Assembly (NCBI RefSeq): GCF_010015445.1
Contig: NC_053116.1
Coordinates: 31,212,785 to 31,276,784, forward strand
Direction: 5' to 3'
DNA: 64,000 nucleotides
Source of the DNA: Perca fluviatilis
Taxonomy: Eukaryota > Chordata > Actinopteri > Perciformes > Percidae
Part shown: piece by piece, positions 34,591 to 46,832 of the stretch
Position numbering within the stretch: position 1 is the stretch's first letter
Layout: each line of letters begins with the position of its first letter
Position numbers and translations under genes: made by a program
Notes under the pieces: model-generated
Told to the model about the DNA's origin: nothing
What the model saw: the letters and a program-made list of their open reading frames with translations, nothing else
The model's database searches: none

Positions 34591-36570
34591 CTTACATGGG
34601 AAAGTTCAGTTTAGGTTAATTCTGTGCGTGCTTATCCCAGTGTCTGATTTTTTGGTGACAACAGTGTCTCCTCCTCCCTCTTAGGCCTCCTCTGCACACT
34701 AGCGTGCAACAAATACAACAAGCAGGGAGACTCTATGTCAAACATTTACCCAAGGCAGGTCAGGGATCTTAGAGCGCTGTGGAGCCCTCACAGGCCCTGT
34801 TTCTATTCTCTCTTCCGAATCAAAATGCCCGACCAGACATTTCAAATGTAAGCTAAATGAATCGACATCAAACATTTACACGCTTATAGTTTTATTTCTT
34901 CTCAATTTTCATTGCTTTTTCCTAAACTTGACGATTTAGAGATCACCCTAAACATTTATACACAGACTGGCCGAGCTTCATCTGTCACTCATGCACTCAG
35001 GCCTACACACACACACTCACACACACACAAACATACAACTCCCTTTTCCCCTCTCGCATGAAAGATGTAACTTGGGCATGTCAGGGAGCTTATTGCTTTG
35101 CCCCTGGAGCTCCAACAATACTGCTTTTCCTCTTTTACTCCGCAGCTTTTTAAAACTCAACGTTTAAAAAATTAAAAGTGAGTCGGCTTGCATTGCATAA
35201 CAGTTGGATGGTTATGTAGCAGCAGCAGCAGTGCTTCATCTGCGGTGTAAATATGAAGCCAGGATGTGTGTGTGTGTGTGTGTTTGTGTGTGTGTGTACC
35301 ATTTGATTTTATCTAATATATGCATCTGTATAGACTATTTCTATGTTTGTGTGTGTCTCTTTGTATCCCGGTGTTGCAGGCTTGAGTCAGGAGGGGTTGG
35401 CACACCAGTGTGTAATTTTCTATGTATAACTCTGGCTCTGAGGCATTACGGTCAGGGTTGCCAGAATATGTTTTTCTTCTCTTTTTCTTTGAAAATGAGA
35501 TCTAAACTCACACACCACACACACAGCAAAAATACAGAAATTCTTGCAAACTGTCAACATATGGATGCAAACATAAATGCTCACATGACTTCAGGGAACA
35601 TAGTTTTTTTGTCATTTGGCTATACAGCTGGAGAAATAAACCACACTTTTTTCAAGTCACTACCTCTCTTAATCCTCTCGCTCTCTTCCCCCTCTGGGGA
35701 AATTATACAGGATAATGTCGAAAGCAGTTGAGCTTATATAGATGTGCACCTGTTGTTGTGGAAGGAGAACAACACATATATGACAGTTTGTAATTTACAG
35801 TTGTAGGAGCAAAAGGAGAAAGGAAATAACCTGTAATGTGCAGCAACACACAGACACCCTTAAGACATACATAACCAAACACATGCAAACTGTGCAAACA
35901 TGCACTCATGCATCCACCCATCCCAGTGTACTTATAGACATGTAGTTGCCATCTGTTTGCACGTCAAAAGAGGTCAAAAGTCCAAAACAAGTCATAAGGT
36001 ACTATTAGTATAGCTGCATCTAGCGATTATTTCGTTTCATCTATGGATTATTTCTTCATGATTATCTGAATAATTGTGTACATAAATAAAACAACAGAAA
36101 ATATTGAAAAATACCAATTATAATTTCCCCAGAGACCAAGGTAACTTTTTGAAATTTTTGTCCGCCCAACAGTCCAAAACGCAAAGATAATACATTTACA
36201 ATAATGCAAAACAGACAAGAGCAGCTAATCCTCACATTAGAAAAGATGTTTGGTATTTTTGCTTCACAAATTACTTAAACAATTCCGCGCTAAAAATGAC
36301 AGCACAGCACCAGCCATGGGTTAATTACCATGGATAGAGAACCAACTGAGAAAAGAGGTTCGTCTGACCCAGTGCTAGTGAAATGATTGTCAAATGATTG
36401 TTGTGTTATTTACCCAAACTCAATGGTATGGTTGCAGCCTATCATCCCATCTAGCTCTTTTTTTGACTCATACGTCACTATTTGTTCAGATTTTTAATGA
36501 TAAGTGTATCCTCTGAAGTTTTAAATTTTGTATGTATATATATATATACTGTATATCGTTTTGTACAACT
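34591..36570. other. Intergenic, no gene established
   Basis: Includes a TG microsatellite (35266-35299). The 34686-34754 stretch looks exon-like but could not be linked to a gene. The 175-residue frame at 35204-35731 runs through the TG repeat and has no domain. Confidence 0.45.
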
Positions 36571-36835
36571 AGCAATACATGTGTGACAGGTTAAAGGCAA
36601 GAGTTTTACTTTGGGTTAAACATTGGGTGGGGTTGACATCTCCACTTTTGAGCAAAATTGAAATTTTAAGCGTCAAACTATTTTTCTGCAACAATTTGTG
36701 CCTTTTCTGGATCAATTTATGTCTTTATTCATGTAAAAGGAAGTTATTAAAAAATGTGGGGGGTTGCACTGGCCAGTTTTTATTATAGGGGGGGTTGTAA
36801 CCCCCCCATCCCCTCTGTAAATTATGCCTATGGTT
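36570..36835. repeat. Probable dispersed repeat
   Basis: tattataggggggggttgt-type G run followed by aacccccccatcccctctg forms a short inverted repeat at the end of a T-rich unit. The family is unknown. Confidence 0.3.
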
Positions 36836-37214
36836 AAAGTTAAAATTTGAGCTTGATGTGTCTAATACTGGGTCCAAATATTAATATTTCAGTTTTGGCA
36901 AATAACCCAGCATTAATAATAATAATAAATAATAATAATAATAAAAAACACTAACAATCAATACTTGTTATCAAAATGTTTCTTCTTTCTATTCTTCGTC
37001 ATTTCAGCTATAAGAATAAAAATTCCAGATTACGTAAGTACCTTTATTACTGACTCTACTTACTGACCAAAACTGCCTTAAAGCATTTTAAAGTCACTTG
37101 CGTGCACAACTTGACGGATACAGTTTGTTTATTTGTTTAATATTATTATTATGTTACATATTTAGTCATATTTAATATAAGTGAAATCTCAGCTCGGTTC
37201 ACTGCATTTGAACT

Positions 37215-37560
37215 CGCTTCGATGTCGCATAGGCCGCTACAAGAAATCATTCCTACCACGGGCAATCAAACTCAGTGTTAGATAAGACTCATATACATCA
37301 CCATTCTGCACTAACTTTCAAAAACATAGGTTTTACTTATGTCTTTATAAATACTATTTAAGTAGTTGTACATTTTATTCCTAACTTGTATACACATTTG
37401 TACATTCTACATTGTACTTTTATCTTTATTTTTTGAATATTTAATCTTGTATTCTATCCTATTTATTATTTATTATTTCTTGTATATTCTGTGTGTGTGC
37501 TGTGTGTCTGACATTTTGCTGCTGTAGCACTGAATAAACTCAATAAAAGTGTATCTAATA
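37215..37560 (+). mobile_element. LINE ORF2 C-terminus and 3' UTR fragment
   Basis: Reads GRYKKSFLPRAIKLSVR at about 37232-37282, a motif at the C-terminus of several fish LINE ORF2 proteins (CR1/L2/Rex1 group, from memory). An AT-rich 3' region with aataaactcaataaaag follows. It is 5' truncated and dead. Confidence 0.65.
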
Positions 37561-39824
37561 TGATCTAATCTAAACTCAATTAATTCCAGTTTAACTCAAT
37601 TCAGTTCAGATAAATTCAGATTGGCTCAATTCAACTCAACCTTAATTGCATAGAACCAAAAGCTAGGTTGTCTATGCAATACAGCCAAATTAATCCTCTC
37701 AATATTAACTGATGCTATAGCAAGCAATACATATTCCTAATATATCATACGTACACATTCAGTGACAATCCATCTCATCACCTTTGCTTTCTTCTCCTTA
37801 TGATCCTGCAGTCACATGCTCTGTGCTCTCCCCTAGAGCTTAGCAAGGGCTTCAGGATGCCGTGATCTGTGTCACATGCATCTGCTCATGATTAGGACTA
37901 ATGCTCATGCTGGAGTTATGCATTGCAAACACAGAAAAGCATTGAGACATCCATATGGCTGCACTAAGGTGTGCACACTCTGAAAAGTGGGCTGTCGTCA
38001 TCTAAAACTGGGAGGCATTTAACAATTCTAATCAATAAAGTCATCAAGAAATAGCTCTGAAGAGGACTAGATCTTAGCAAGTAATAGGATCTGTGGTATA
38101 ATGTGTGTGTGTTTTGGGGTTGTCTGACAAAAAAAAAAAAAAAGTCCTCGGAATAACGCTAAATGGCCAAAACAATTAAATGGAAATTTAACATGAAGGG
38201 AGATAAATGCCTAAATGTGACAACTGTGATTGATACGTGAAAGTGACTGGTGCTGGTGCTTTTCAGTGCATTCCAGGCAAGAAAATAGACGAGAAAACAA
38301 GAAGTACACAGAATAAAGACGAATAAAGAAAATGTTGACACCACACACCCTGCAGTGGAAGGAAATACCGACCAACCTAAACCACTATGCCAACAAACAA
38401 ACACAAAAGCCAACAATGGTAGGTTGAGGATGGACTGGTTAAAGCGAGAATGGCTCCGTTCTCTTCTTTGATACATGCTGACAGTTTCCAGCCGTGTGGA
38501 ACAAGTGTGGGCTGTGTGGCGAACTACATAAAAACAGAAATCTTAGTGGTAGGAAATTGCCAGTATTGAGTCAAAGTGTATGATTTCATAGTTCACTGAA
38601 ATTGAATCAAAAAAGAACAAAAATGCCAAGCGAAAAAAAAAAAAAAATTCTAAAATAGGGGCCAAGAAATGCACTCTGAAAACAAAATCCTTACCCTGCT
38701 GGGCAGCTCTGCATGCTTTGTGTTATAAAAAGGCAGTCCTCATCTTTTAAACATGAAGTTTGTATTATAGCAGCAGTTGTTAAGCTTGTTCTGGCTGGGG
38801 ATCCTCAAGAGAAAGTGTGTCGTCTTTGGACCTGGGCTTCTAACTAACACTGGCACTGCTGTCATGTGAGGATCCATTTTGGGTTCTGATGCAATGCTGA
38901 GGGAGCATTATATTACACCCAATATGAAACATGGAATCAATCCAGTGATAAGGGATTTTTTTGACTTTTTTTTTTTAAGAGAATGACCTGTTTTCAGAAG
39001 TCAAATACCTCCTATCTGTTTGCTGTGGGAGGTGATCTTCACTGTTTCCAAACACAGACAGAGCTGGGATTTGGGCTTCCTCTTCGCCACTAGTGACGAA
39101 TCCCACTAGGGCAGAGGTCATGAGGGACCAGAGGGAGAGGGAGGGGTGGAATGAAAACAGCAAGCAGGGAAAGAAGGCAGACCCAAATGAGGAAAAACTG
39201 TGTCAAATAAAATTATTACAAACTATTTGAATAGTGATGAAATGATCGATGTCATGTTTTGTTTTTTGTTTTTCGCTGCAGCAAGAATTGCTTTAGCTGT
39301 GTGCACTGGGCAGAACGAGTTAGACAGAAAGCACGCGGGGCAGCAAGAAATGACACGAGAAAGGAAGACAAAAGGGGGTTTGGTGTTTTGCAACAGCTTG
39401 ACATTGATCAGGGTTGTCGAATGATGACGCAGCAGTCTGTTGTCTCATTTGGTTGCAGTGTACAGCCTCTCCCAGAAACTTTTCTTTTCCATTTGTCTAC
39501 ATATTTCAGATACACAAATACAAACTGGAAACTATGGCTGCTACAGAGGAAAAAGATTTATATTAGCAGCAATTTGATTTCATTTTCATACATCAAACCA
39601 GGGGTTCCCAATCTGTTTGGCTTGAGACACTTTACAAAATAGTTTTGTCTGCTTTGGGCCTCTTGTCACATGTTTCATAAATCCATCATTTGTTAGCATA
39701 TACAACCCTCTAAACTCCTCACATGGCTTAGTTGTATTTGAGGCACAAAGAGGTCAAATGGCCAATATTTCACAAAAACGATTAAAGAAAAGGTATCACT
39801 GCAGTACATATCTAATAATGTCAG

Positions 39825-39825
<1 letters not shown>
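37561..39825. other. Intergenic, no gene seen
   Basis: Non-coding. An A run lies at 38130-38144. At 39599 ggggttcccaatctgtttgg resembles the end of a dispersed DNA element, but no partner end was found. Confidence 0.4.

Positions 39826-39869
<44 letters not shown>
39826..39869. repeat. (TAA)n microsatellite
   Basis: About 14 TAA units. Confidence 0.96.
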
Positions 39870-39871
<2 letters not shown>

Positions 39872-39952
39872 GACACAGGGGACGTATTTCTGCTGAGCCA
39901 GTAATTTCACTTTCGATACTTTAGGTACATTTTGCTGAAAATACTTCTGTAC

Positions 39953-40370
39953 TTAAAGATCCCATGTCTTTTTTTTTACTATAAAGCAGGTCAGGGTGCT
40001 ATATTAATACTGTGAACGTATCAAAATGCTCAATCCACAGAGAAATACACAGAGTTTTTATTCAGAAACTGTGACTTTAAACGATCCATGAGGACTTCTG
40101 TACGGTTGTGATGTCACAACTATACTATATCTAGGTAGAAAGTGCAGCTGCAGTGCGGTAACAGTCATTCCCCGGCTGCAACGACGGTGCTGAGACACAG
40201 AGAGCGCAGCTGCGAAAGACCTGGAAACGCTGACCAATCAGAGCTAACTAGGCTTTTTCAGGAGGTATATTCAGACAGAAAAATAATGTCTTTTTTTAAC
40301 ATTAGAGTATGTAAACCTGTTCTAATAGAAACCCAAAAATACAAATATGAGCATAATATGGGATTTTTAA
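39953..40370. mobile_element. TTAA-flanked element nested in another repeat
   Basis: The left end ttaaagatcccatgtc and the right end gcataatatgggatttttaa are imperfect inverted repeats with TTAA at both edges. The sequence outside (actttcgatactttaggtac to the left, gtacttgtgaatggagcatt to the right) reads as one interrupted unit rich in GTACTT words, so this is a nested insertion. Confidence 0.65.
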
Positions 40371-41393
40371 GTGGGATGTTTAATGAAGGACTTGTACTTG
40401 TGAATGGAGCATTTTTATATTGTTATATTATTACTTTTACTTAGTAAAGGTCCCTGTGTAGTACTGTTTTCTGCTAGTGTTTTCCACAATGAGGGAACAC
40501 AAATATTGCTTAAAAAGTTAATATATGTTCTTCCATTTCTTTTTCTTTTTTTCTTCTTTTCAGTGTTAGGGACACTATAGCACACAAAGCTATTTTTGCC
40601 AACACTTGCTATACACAGGTGGCGGGTTATGATAGGGCTGATAAATGACTGCGTAGTTTTGTGCGGTGAGCTGCATTCTGTCTTGCTGGAAGTGTCGGTG
40701 CTGGGTGTGTATCCTTTTTCCTGCCCAGCCACTTCACATTAAAAGCTTCCTGAAGAGCTGAAATGAGTGGAAATAGTCCATCAAATATATTTCCCCCTCG
40801 GCCAAGTGGATATAACACAACATGTATTGGAATTTATTTTGGATCAGCAGCAAAGCAAAAGTGAAATACACCCGAATGCAAAAGCAAGCATTTTAATTGC
40901 TCAGAGGGTGCACAAATAAAATGTGCTTTAGAGGCTTGAAAAACAAACATTAAAGTGCAGTCTGCACAGGTGCCACATTTTAAGCTGCACCACTTCCTCA
41001 GGAAATATCAAACGTGTTATAAAACGCAAAAAAAGTAAACAGAGACAAAGACTTAAGAATAACACCAAAGATCTGATCTGCAGGGTGCAAGAAAAGAATA
41101 ACAACGTAATGTATGTAAAGAGCAGCCTACCAGTTATATCATATAGATAATATGTAAATATATAAATATTTACAAAACAGGGACTAACACAAAATAAAAA
41201 GTAAAGAAAAGTGTGATGAATTAAAACAGACTGGCGTAAGATATTTCATATTCTCGGTGGCCCAAACTCAAATTTTTGGTTATGCATTTATGTCCCCTAA
41301 GGTGGACTGCAGAGTCAGTGGGATCTTGGTGGTCAAAGGTTGATTTTACCACTGGTCTTCGGAATTTAGAATTCCCTTTATGTGGCTTGCGTC
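40371..41393. other. Intergenic, no gene seen
   Basis: Starts with the right part of the interrupted GTACTT repeat, then AT-rich sequence without recognisable features. Confidence 0.4.
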
Positions 41394-41448
41394 ACCTTAC
41401 ACAAGGACAACGCTATTCTGAAATTTGCTGATGACACAAAAGTCATAA

Positions 41449-42066
41449 CCTGACTCCGCCAGATGGATTGCTTCGCATTTGCTCGGCATATCCATCTGGG
41501 AACTTTCCGTTGGAGAACTTTTGGGAAGGGGCGAAAATACTGGTTAGCTGATTGGATAAACCATCTGTCTATCACCACCATGTTGGTGATATAATGGTCA
41601 ACTCAACCAATCAGATCATCAGATCAAACTCTTGCCGAAACCAGTCGGGAGAAGAGCAAAAACGTCTTTTCGTCCGAAAAAAGCCTCCAGTGCCGTTTTT
41701 TGCTCTTCTTTCAATGAAGGAATACTTTCTAATTCGGATAAAACTTGCGCGATAGCTACGCTCATCTCATCCGTGGAAGCTGCCATGTTTTTTAGACTAA
41801 CCGTCGCTTCTCGTTGCGTCACACCTAAACCCGCCTCAAAACCAACGCTGATTGGTCGGTCGTTTGGCGAACGGGTCCAAATTTTCCCAATCTCAAGATG
41901 CCAGACTGATCTGCGAGTAGAAAACTGGAGCTTACGAGATCAGGACGATCTCACGAGGCTACAAAAGTCAGATCTGCTACCCGATCTGGCAAACTTGCAT
42001 AATGTAATGTAATGGACCATTCTGCTTCCAACCTGTAGGGGGACCAAAGCGGGAAAAGTTACCTAG
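41449..42066 (-). mobile_element. DNA element with RecQ-like helicase N-terminal fragment
   Basis: On the - strand (41619-41787) it encodes MAASTDEMSVAIAQVLSELE, then SLKEEQKTALEAFF and LLPTGFGKSLI. The last is a Walker A motif as in transposon-borne RecQ-like helicases of fish (recognition from memory). The frame stops after LI, so the helicase core is missing. It separates the FADD and FKLLGVHI parts of a LINE. Confidence 0.6.
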
Positions 42067-42101
42067 TGTAGCTTTAAACTGCTGGGCGTCCACATCAGTG
42101 G

Positions 42102-42373
42102 TGACCTAATAGTCTTGCTTTGCCAGACCTTCCTCCACAGCGCTGCGGAGGAGGGTCTGGCTAGTCCACACAGCATTTCGGGATGGGAGAAAAACTTGCT
42201 CTGGTTTATTGGCATTTCTTTAAACCAAGGCATAAAAAAAAAATTTGTTTGGTTCTGGTTGGTTGTCAGTTGAGGTCATGGGTCGATAGGGAATTTATTT
42301 TAAAAAAAATTCCCAGTGGCAGCAAATTTCAGTCGGCAACAAAGCAATCCCGGAAGTGGAACGTTGTTGATAT
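42102..42373. mobile_element. Third copy of the 24214/25334 repeat family
   Basis: It starts atagtcttgctttgccagac and ends cggaagtggaacgttgttg plus atatag. The flanks tggtgacct and tggggacct differ at one of nine bases, consistent with a 9-bp target duplication in the host LINE. Its middle is divergent from the other copies and is shorter. Confidence 0.65.
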
Positions 42374-42537
42374 AGTGGGGACCTCACCTGGACATGTACA
42401 GTAACATCACCCAGCTGGTCAAGAAAGCACAGTTTTTTGCAATATGTCCTATGGCAGGATGTACTGTAGTGTGTAGTGCAGGACCTCTAGGCTGAGGGAC
42501 AGCTTTTATCCTTTGGTCATCAGACTGATCAGCATTC

Positions 42538-42540
<3 letters not shown>

Positions 42541-42582
<42 letters not shown>
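42541..42582. repeat. (TC)n microsatellite
   Basis: 21 TC units. Confidence 0.97.
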
Positions 42583-42585
<3 letters not shown>

Positions 42586-42840
42586 CTAGCCCTGCCCACA
42601 CCCTAACCCACCTCACCATACAGGAAGCTTCACAGCTTCACCCTGCACACACAGTCATAGACATTTACCCACTGTCTGCATAGAGTTTGGCACAGATATT
42701 TCTCTATTACTCTGTATATTGTAAATTAGTTTATTTGTTCCTCATGTTTCCATGAGAATGGCATTCAGAGTCAAGGGAAAAGGAAGAATTTCATTGTACA
42801 GGGAAGATTGTTTTAAACTGTTCATATGACATTAAACGCT

Positions 42841-45800
42841 TTGACTTTACTTGTAAGGATTCAGGATTCTGTGCATTCTATCACACTTTTAGGCTTTGAG
42901 TGCAATGATGGAGTGTACAGCTCCATGCCAGTGTTTCACCTATGGAATGACAGGTTAGGGTACCTCTTTTTCTGTGAGGTGCTCTCTCATATGCTGTCTA
43001 CGTTACATCCCTCTTATATCCACATTCTTGAAACGTGTCCAACACATTTACTGCCTTTTTTATGTATTCCATCCTGCAAGAGCACATCAAAGACAGAAGA
43101 ACTGAATCAGTAGAAGAATGTGTACAAGGAATTTGGGTATTTTAATTACAGAGCCACATAATTGTGATCCTAAATACGTTAACTAAAAAAAAAAAAAGTA
43201 TGACATCATCCACAAATTTTGTTCTATAGTCTCCTAAATGTGTGAGGTCACATCTAGTTCACAAATCACAAACTAGTTTCCTGATTAAATAAAGGGATAA
43301 AATCATGCAATACACAACTTGTTATTTCATTCAGTTTCATATAAATGTTATCTATTACAAAATGTACATGCAATCCACTCTGGAACACTCAATCTTATGG
43401 ATTTTAATCAAATAGGACTATATAAGCTGAAAACAGGGCTCACTGTAGGTACAGTGTACAGTATCTGACTTACCGACCCCATGTTTCAGTTTTGCACAGC
43501 TATCAAATTTCCTCATGTCTGATTGGAAAGAATGCAGCAAATCTGTTGTGAATATGGCTCGGGTTTATTGATGTTGGAGGCCCATGATGACATTGTTGAG
43601 GAGTGGGAGGTCGAGGCAGACAGAGCTAAGGGGCATGCAATTTAAAATGGGGACGGAGGAAAGGCCTGGTTGTTACTGAGAACGCTCCCTCACTGGGCTG
43701 TGTGATCCTCTGTGTGGCCGTAGCTGCCAAAATATCCCTGAGAAACTTGTGGCACACAAGGGTGACACTGCTACCAATCTTTTCACCGCACACTGCAAAG
43801 TTGATCAAAGAGTGTGTTTGCCAACTGCTGCAGCATTCCTTTAGGTTTGTGCAATTGCACTGCTCCTTGTGCTTTTTGACTGCAGCTGAAACATCAGTGT
43901 GAGGACTGCATTCATCCAAGTAAAGGTCCAGTCATGTGTGAGAGCCAGTGGGCCAGGGCTCGGCCTGCCTGCGACTATTTGCTTTTCCAGCTGTTTCCTA
44001 GACTCACCCTGTAAATGTGGGAGAGAAAGTTGTGTGTGCGTGCATGTGTGTGTTGGTTTGGAGGTGGGGAGTGGGGGCGTTGAAGTGAAATGGAGAGATT
44101 CTGAGTTCTACGAAGGAAGATAGTGAGGAAGAGAGAGCTACAAAGAAAGTGTGTTTGTTCAATTTAAGTGAGAGTGTCTCCTGTTCCTATTAAACTGTAG
44201 TGAGTTACAGAGTGGAAAAAACCCTAGACAAACAAGGTACCCCATACAGTATATACTCTGTCTCTGTCTCTCATACACACACAAACACAGAGGAAGATGA
44301 AATCCTGTGTGCGCATGCCCCCACGCAAACACGCCCATATGCCTAGCTGCCCCTCATATAGCCTGATTGGCCTCTCAGACACAAAGCCACAAGGGATGGC
44401 CTAGATTCCAGCACATGCACACACAGGCAGGCTGCAAGGAAAATGATCACACACACATAGGCTACACATTTGAATGTTAAGTATATAAACCGTATAATGT
44501 ATACCTCTATATTTTCCAGTATATGTGTTTCAAACATGTTGTTTCAACCCTATATTTGTAGGGTGTTGACACAGTTTGACGCATATGCTATAAGAGTAGC
44601 GTAGTGATGGCGTTGCAAGTGTGTGGTAGTGCAAGGGGGAGGGGGGGGAGGGGCGGTAGATGCGCTCAGAGCAGATAGCTGTTCAAGTGTGATAGGAGCA
44701 GAGGAGAAATTAGCAGTAATGTTTCAAGTGGTAATAGTGGACACTGAAACAACATTTGAGGCTGTGGGATGTGATGGGATGTAACTTAGGCCTGGTCTGT
44801 TAAACAAAGTTACATTGATTACATAACTAAACTTTAGATTAGAAATTCAGAACAACATTTCTTTTAAAATAGCATGATTATATGTTTTAATTAAAGCAGT
44901 CCTCAATTATTTGACCCATTTTATCCAAACAATATGATAAGAATTTATAATGTGTATTATTTGCTAGTTTCCGGGCCCCTTTTACCCCAAGGGTGTCCCG
45001 TTTCACATAACAGCATTATGTCTTATGATTGTACTTGTCTTTTAACTTTTGTGAATTAATTGAACAGAACTGAATTGAACTTAAACGTATCTTAACCATG
45101 TGATATGATAAGCTACTTCAGTACACTTTGAGAACAAATATTACTAGGACAACTACAGAATATGCAGAATTGCAGATGAACATTTTATTTTTAGGAATTC
45201 ACATGCAAAAAATGTGGCCACAATTTAGCTAATTTCTCACTTACATTTACCCGTGTACTAGGTTTCTACCTACTAGTCTTGTTTATATTCAGTTTATGAA
45301 AGCAAAAATAAGGTGTCACACACTCTGGCTCTATATGCATTTCTCTTTTATTCTGATGACGTTTTGGCGCTCAGGCCTTCTTGAAATAAACAATCAAAGC
45401 CAACACATGCACATTTGATGATGATTAGATAATCATGCTGTTATTATATATTCAGTTTATAACAATTAGGTAAGTCAACATTGATGTATGCTTAATTACA
45501 AAATCCTTGTGATGTGTTCCAGTTTTCACTGGAGGCTTTGAAGAAAAAATGTGAGGGGACAGCTGTGAGCTGTACAGAACCATGCTGTTCTAATTGGGAT
45601 GCATGCATTTATTTGAGCTAAAAAGGTTTCTTGAAGCTACAACTGGTGAAACCACATTCATCATTGTATGACCATAACATCCTTATAACCATAACCATTT
45701 AGCTTTGACATTTATAAAACCCGAATGTACTATCCTGTGGCATAGTAGGCTATAATAAGGTATAATCAGTAGGCAATTTGAGGGGGGATGGAAAAGAATT

Positions 45801-46072
45801 TGTTAGCAAAATGACCAAAATACATGGCCCTTGTTAACCTGTCATCCCCCCTCTCCATTCCCATAGTAGCAGGGAGAGAGTGCAGGAGAAAATGTTAGTC
45901 TAGTCTCGTTGTATCATTGATCCTTTATCTGACTGAGGTTTGTGCACGTTAGAATCTATTGCCCGGACATGATCAGAAGTAAAACCGCAAACTCAAGTCA
46001 TTTGTGAATGACCACCAACCCTGTTAAAAATGAACAAATCATCTACTTGCTTTGGTATAGTAATAGCATAGT
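42841..46072. other. Intergenic, no gene seen
   Basis: No coding exon recognised. It contains a G-rich patch at 44634-44656 and a possible repeat end at 45347-45395 (gacgttttggcgctcaggcc). Confidence 0.45.
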
Positions 46073-46824
46073 CAGGGGCGGAGTGGGACCAAAAAAATCT
46101 ACCGGGAAATTTCGGATGGTCCGGTGAATGAATGAATAACACACAGCACAGCAACACGATCCACACTAGCCCAACGCAAGTAGCGCCAATAGTAAACCAT
46201 TAATTTGTCTCATATTTACCATGAGCTACTTTCAAATTTCACAAGCTTTTGGCTGGCTGGTAGCTGGTGTTAATTCACATCTGTGCCTAGCTGTGACATT
46301 AGGTGTTTAGCAAAGTTAGCTTATTTCACCTGTAGTATCTTTACTTGTTGATGCCTGGGAACATGTCCGTTATTTTGGAGCATTTCGCTGCATCCTCCTC
46401 CATAATTTTTTTCCTTTTGAGTCTGACCTTCTCAGCGCCACCTTTCCTTTTTCTTTTTTGGCTTTCCATCATTAGACTCACACACTGTCTGTTAACATTA
46501 CCAATAGACTTCCAAACGTGACGAGGAAAAGAAGAGGTGTTCAATGGCTTTACGCCATAGGCCGACCAGGGCTATGCCATTTGGAGAGGGGCCGCTCACT
46601 GAACCCCCTATATTTCTGAAAATCCTAGACATGGTTGTGACCTGCACTTTGTTAGTGCTTTCTGATTAGCCTGTGTTTGTATTGAAATAAGAGGCTGCTG
46701 CGGCCATTTGTACGGGTTGAGCAGAGGCTGCACAGTTTGACCACCAGGCTGCGAGATGGTATTGCTAAGAACTTGCATAATGTATAACTATTATCAGAAT
46801 CTCCCGATTGTCACTCCGCTACTG
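46073..46824. mobile_element. hAT element with transposase N-terminal fragment, perfect 8-bp TSD
   Basis: The left end caggggcggagtgggac and the right end gtcactccgctactg are inverted. AGCATAGT flanks both sides exactly (46065-46072 and 46825-46832). On the - strand about 46341-46480 it reads KRKRKGGAEKVRLKRKK and EEDAAKCSKITDMFPG, resembling the basic N-terminus of ZMYM/hAT-type proteins. The rest of the transposase is deleted. Confidence 0.9.
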
Positions 46825-46832
46825 AGCATAGT

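Larger units (their letters stand above)
41394..42840 (+). mobile_element. LINE remnant split by two later insertions
   Basis: 41394-41448 reads DNAILKFADDTKVI, the reverse-transcriptase FADD motif. At 42072-42107 the text resumes as FKLLGVHISGDL, and at 42374-42430 as DLTWTC and, after a frameshift, NITQLVKKAQ. The order matches LINE ORF2 (L2/CR1-like, from memory). The 3' part includes the TC repeat (42541-42582) and a tail near 42780-42840. It has stops and frameshifts and is dead. Confidence 0.7.

Noticed and set aside
34686..34754. Exon-like stretch (ccctcttag acceptor, ggcag|gtcagg donor) with open frame LLCTLACNKYNKQGD
   Set aside because: No similarity recognised and no neighbouring exon in a compatible phase. 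Could be chance.
35204..35731. 175-residue + strand open frame
   Set aside because: It spans a TG repeat, has no recognisable motif and no supporting splice sites.
41632..42012. 126-residue + strand frame
   Set aside because: It is antisense to the helicase-like fragment, which has the recognisable Walker A motif.
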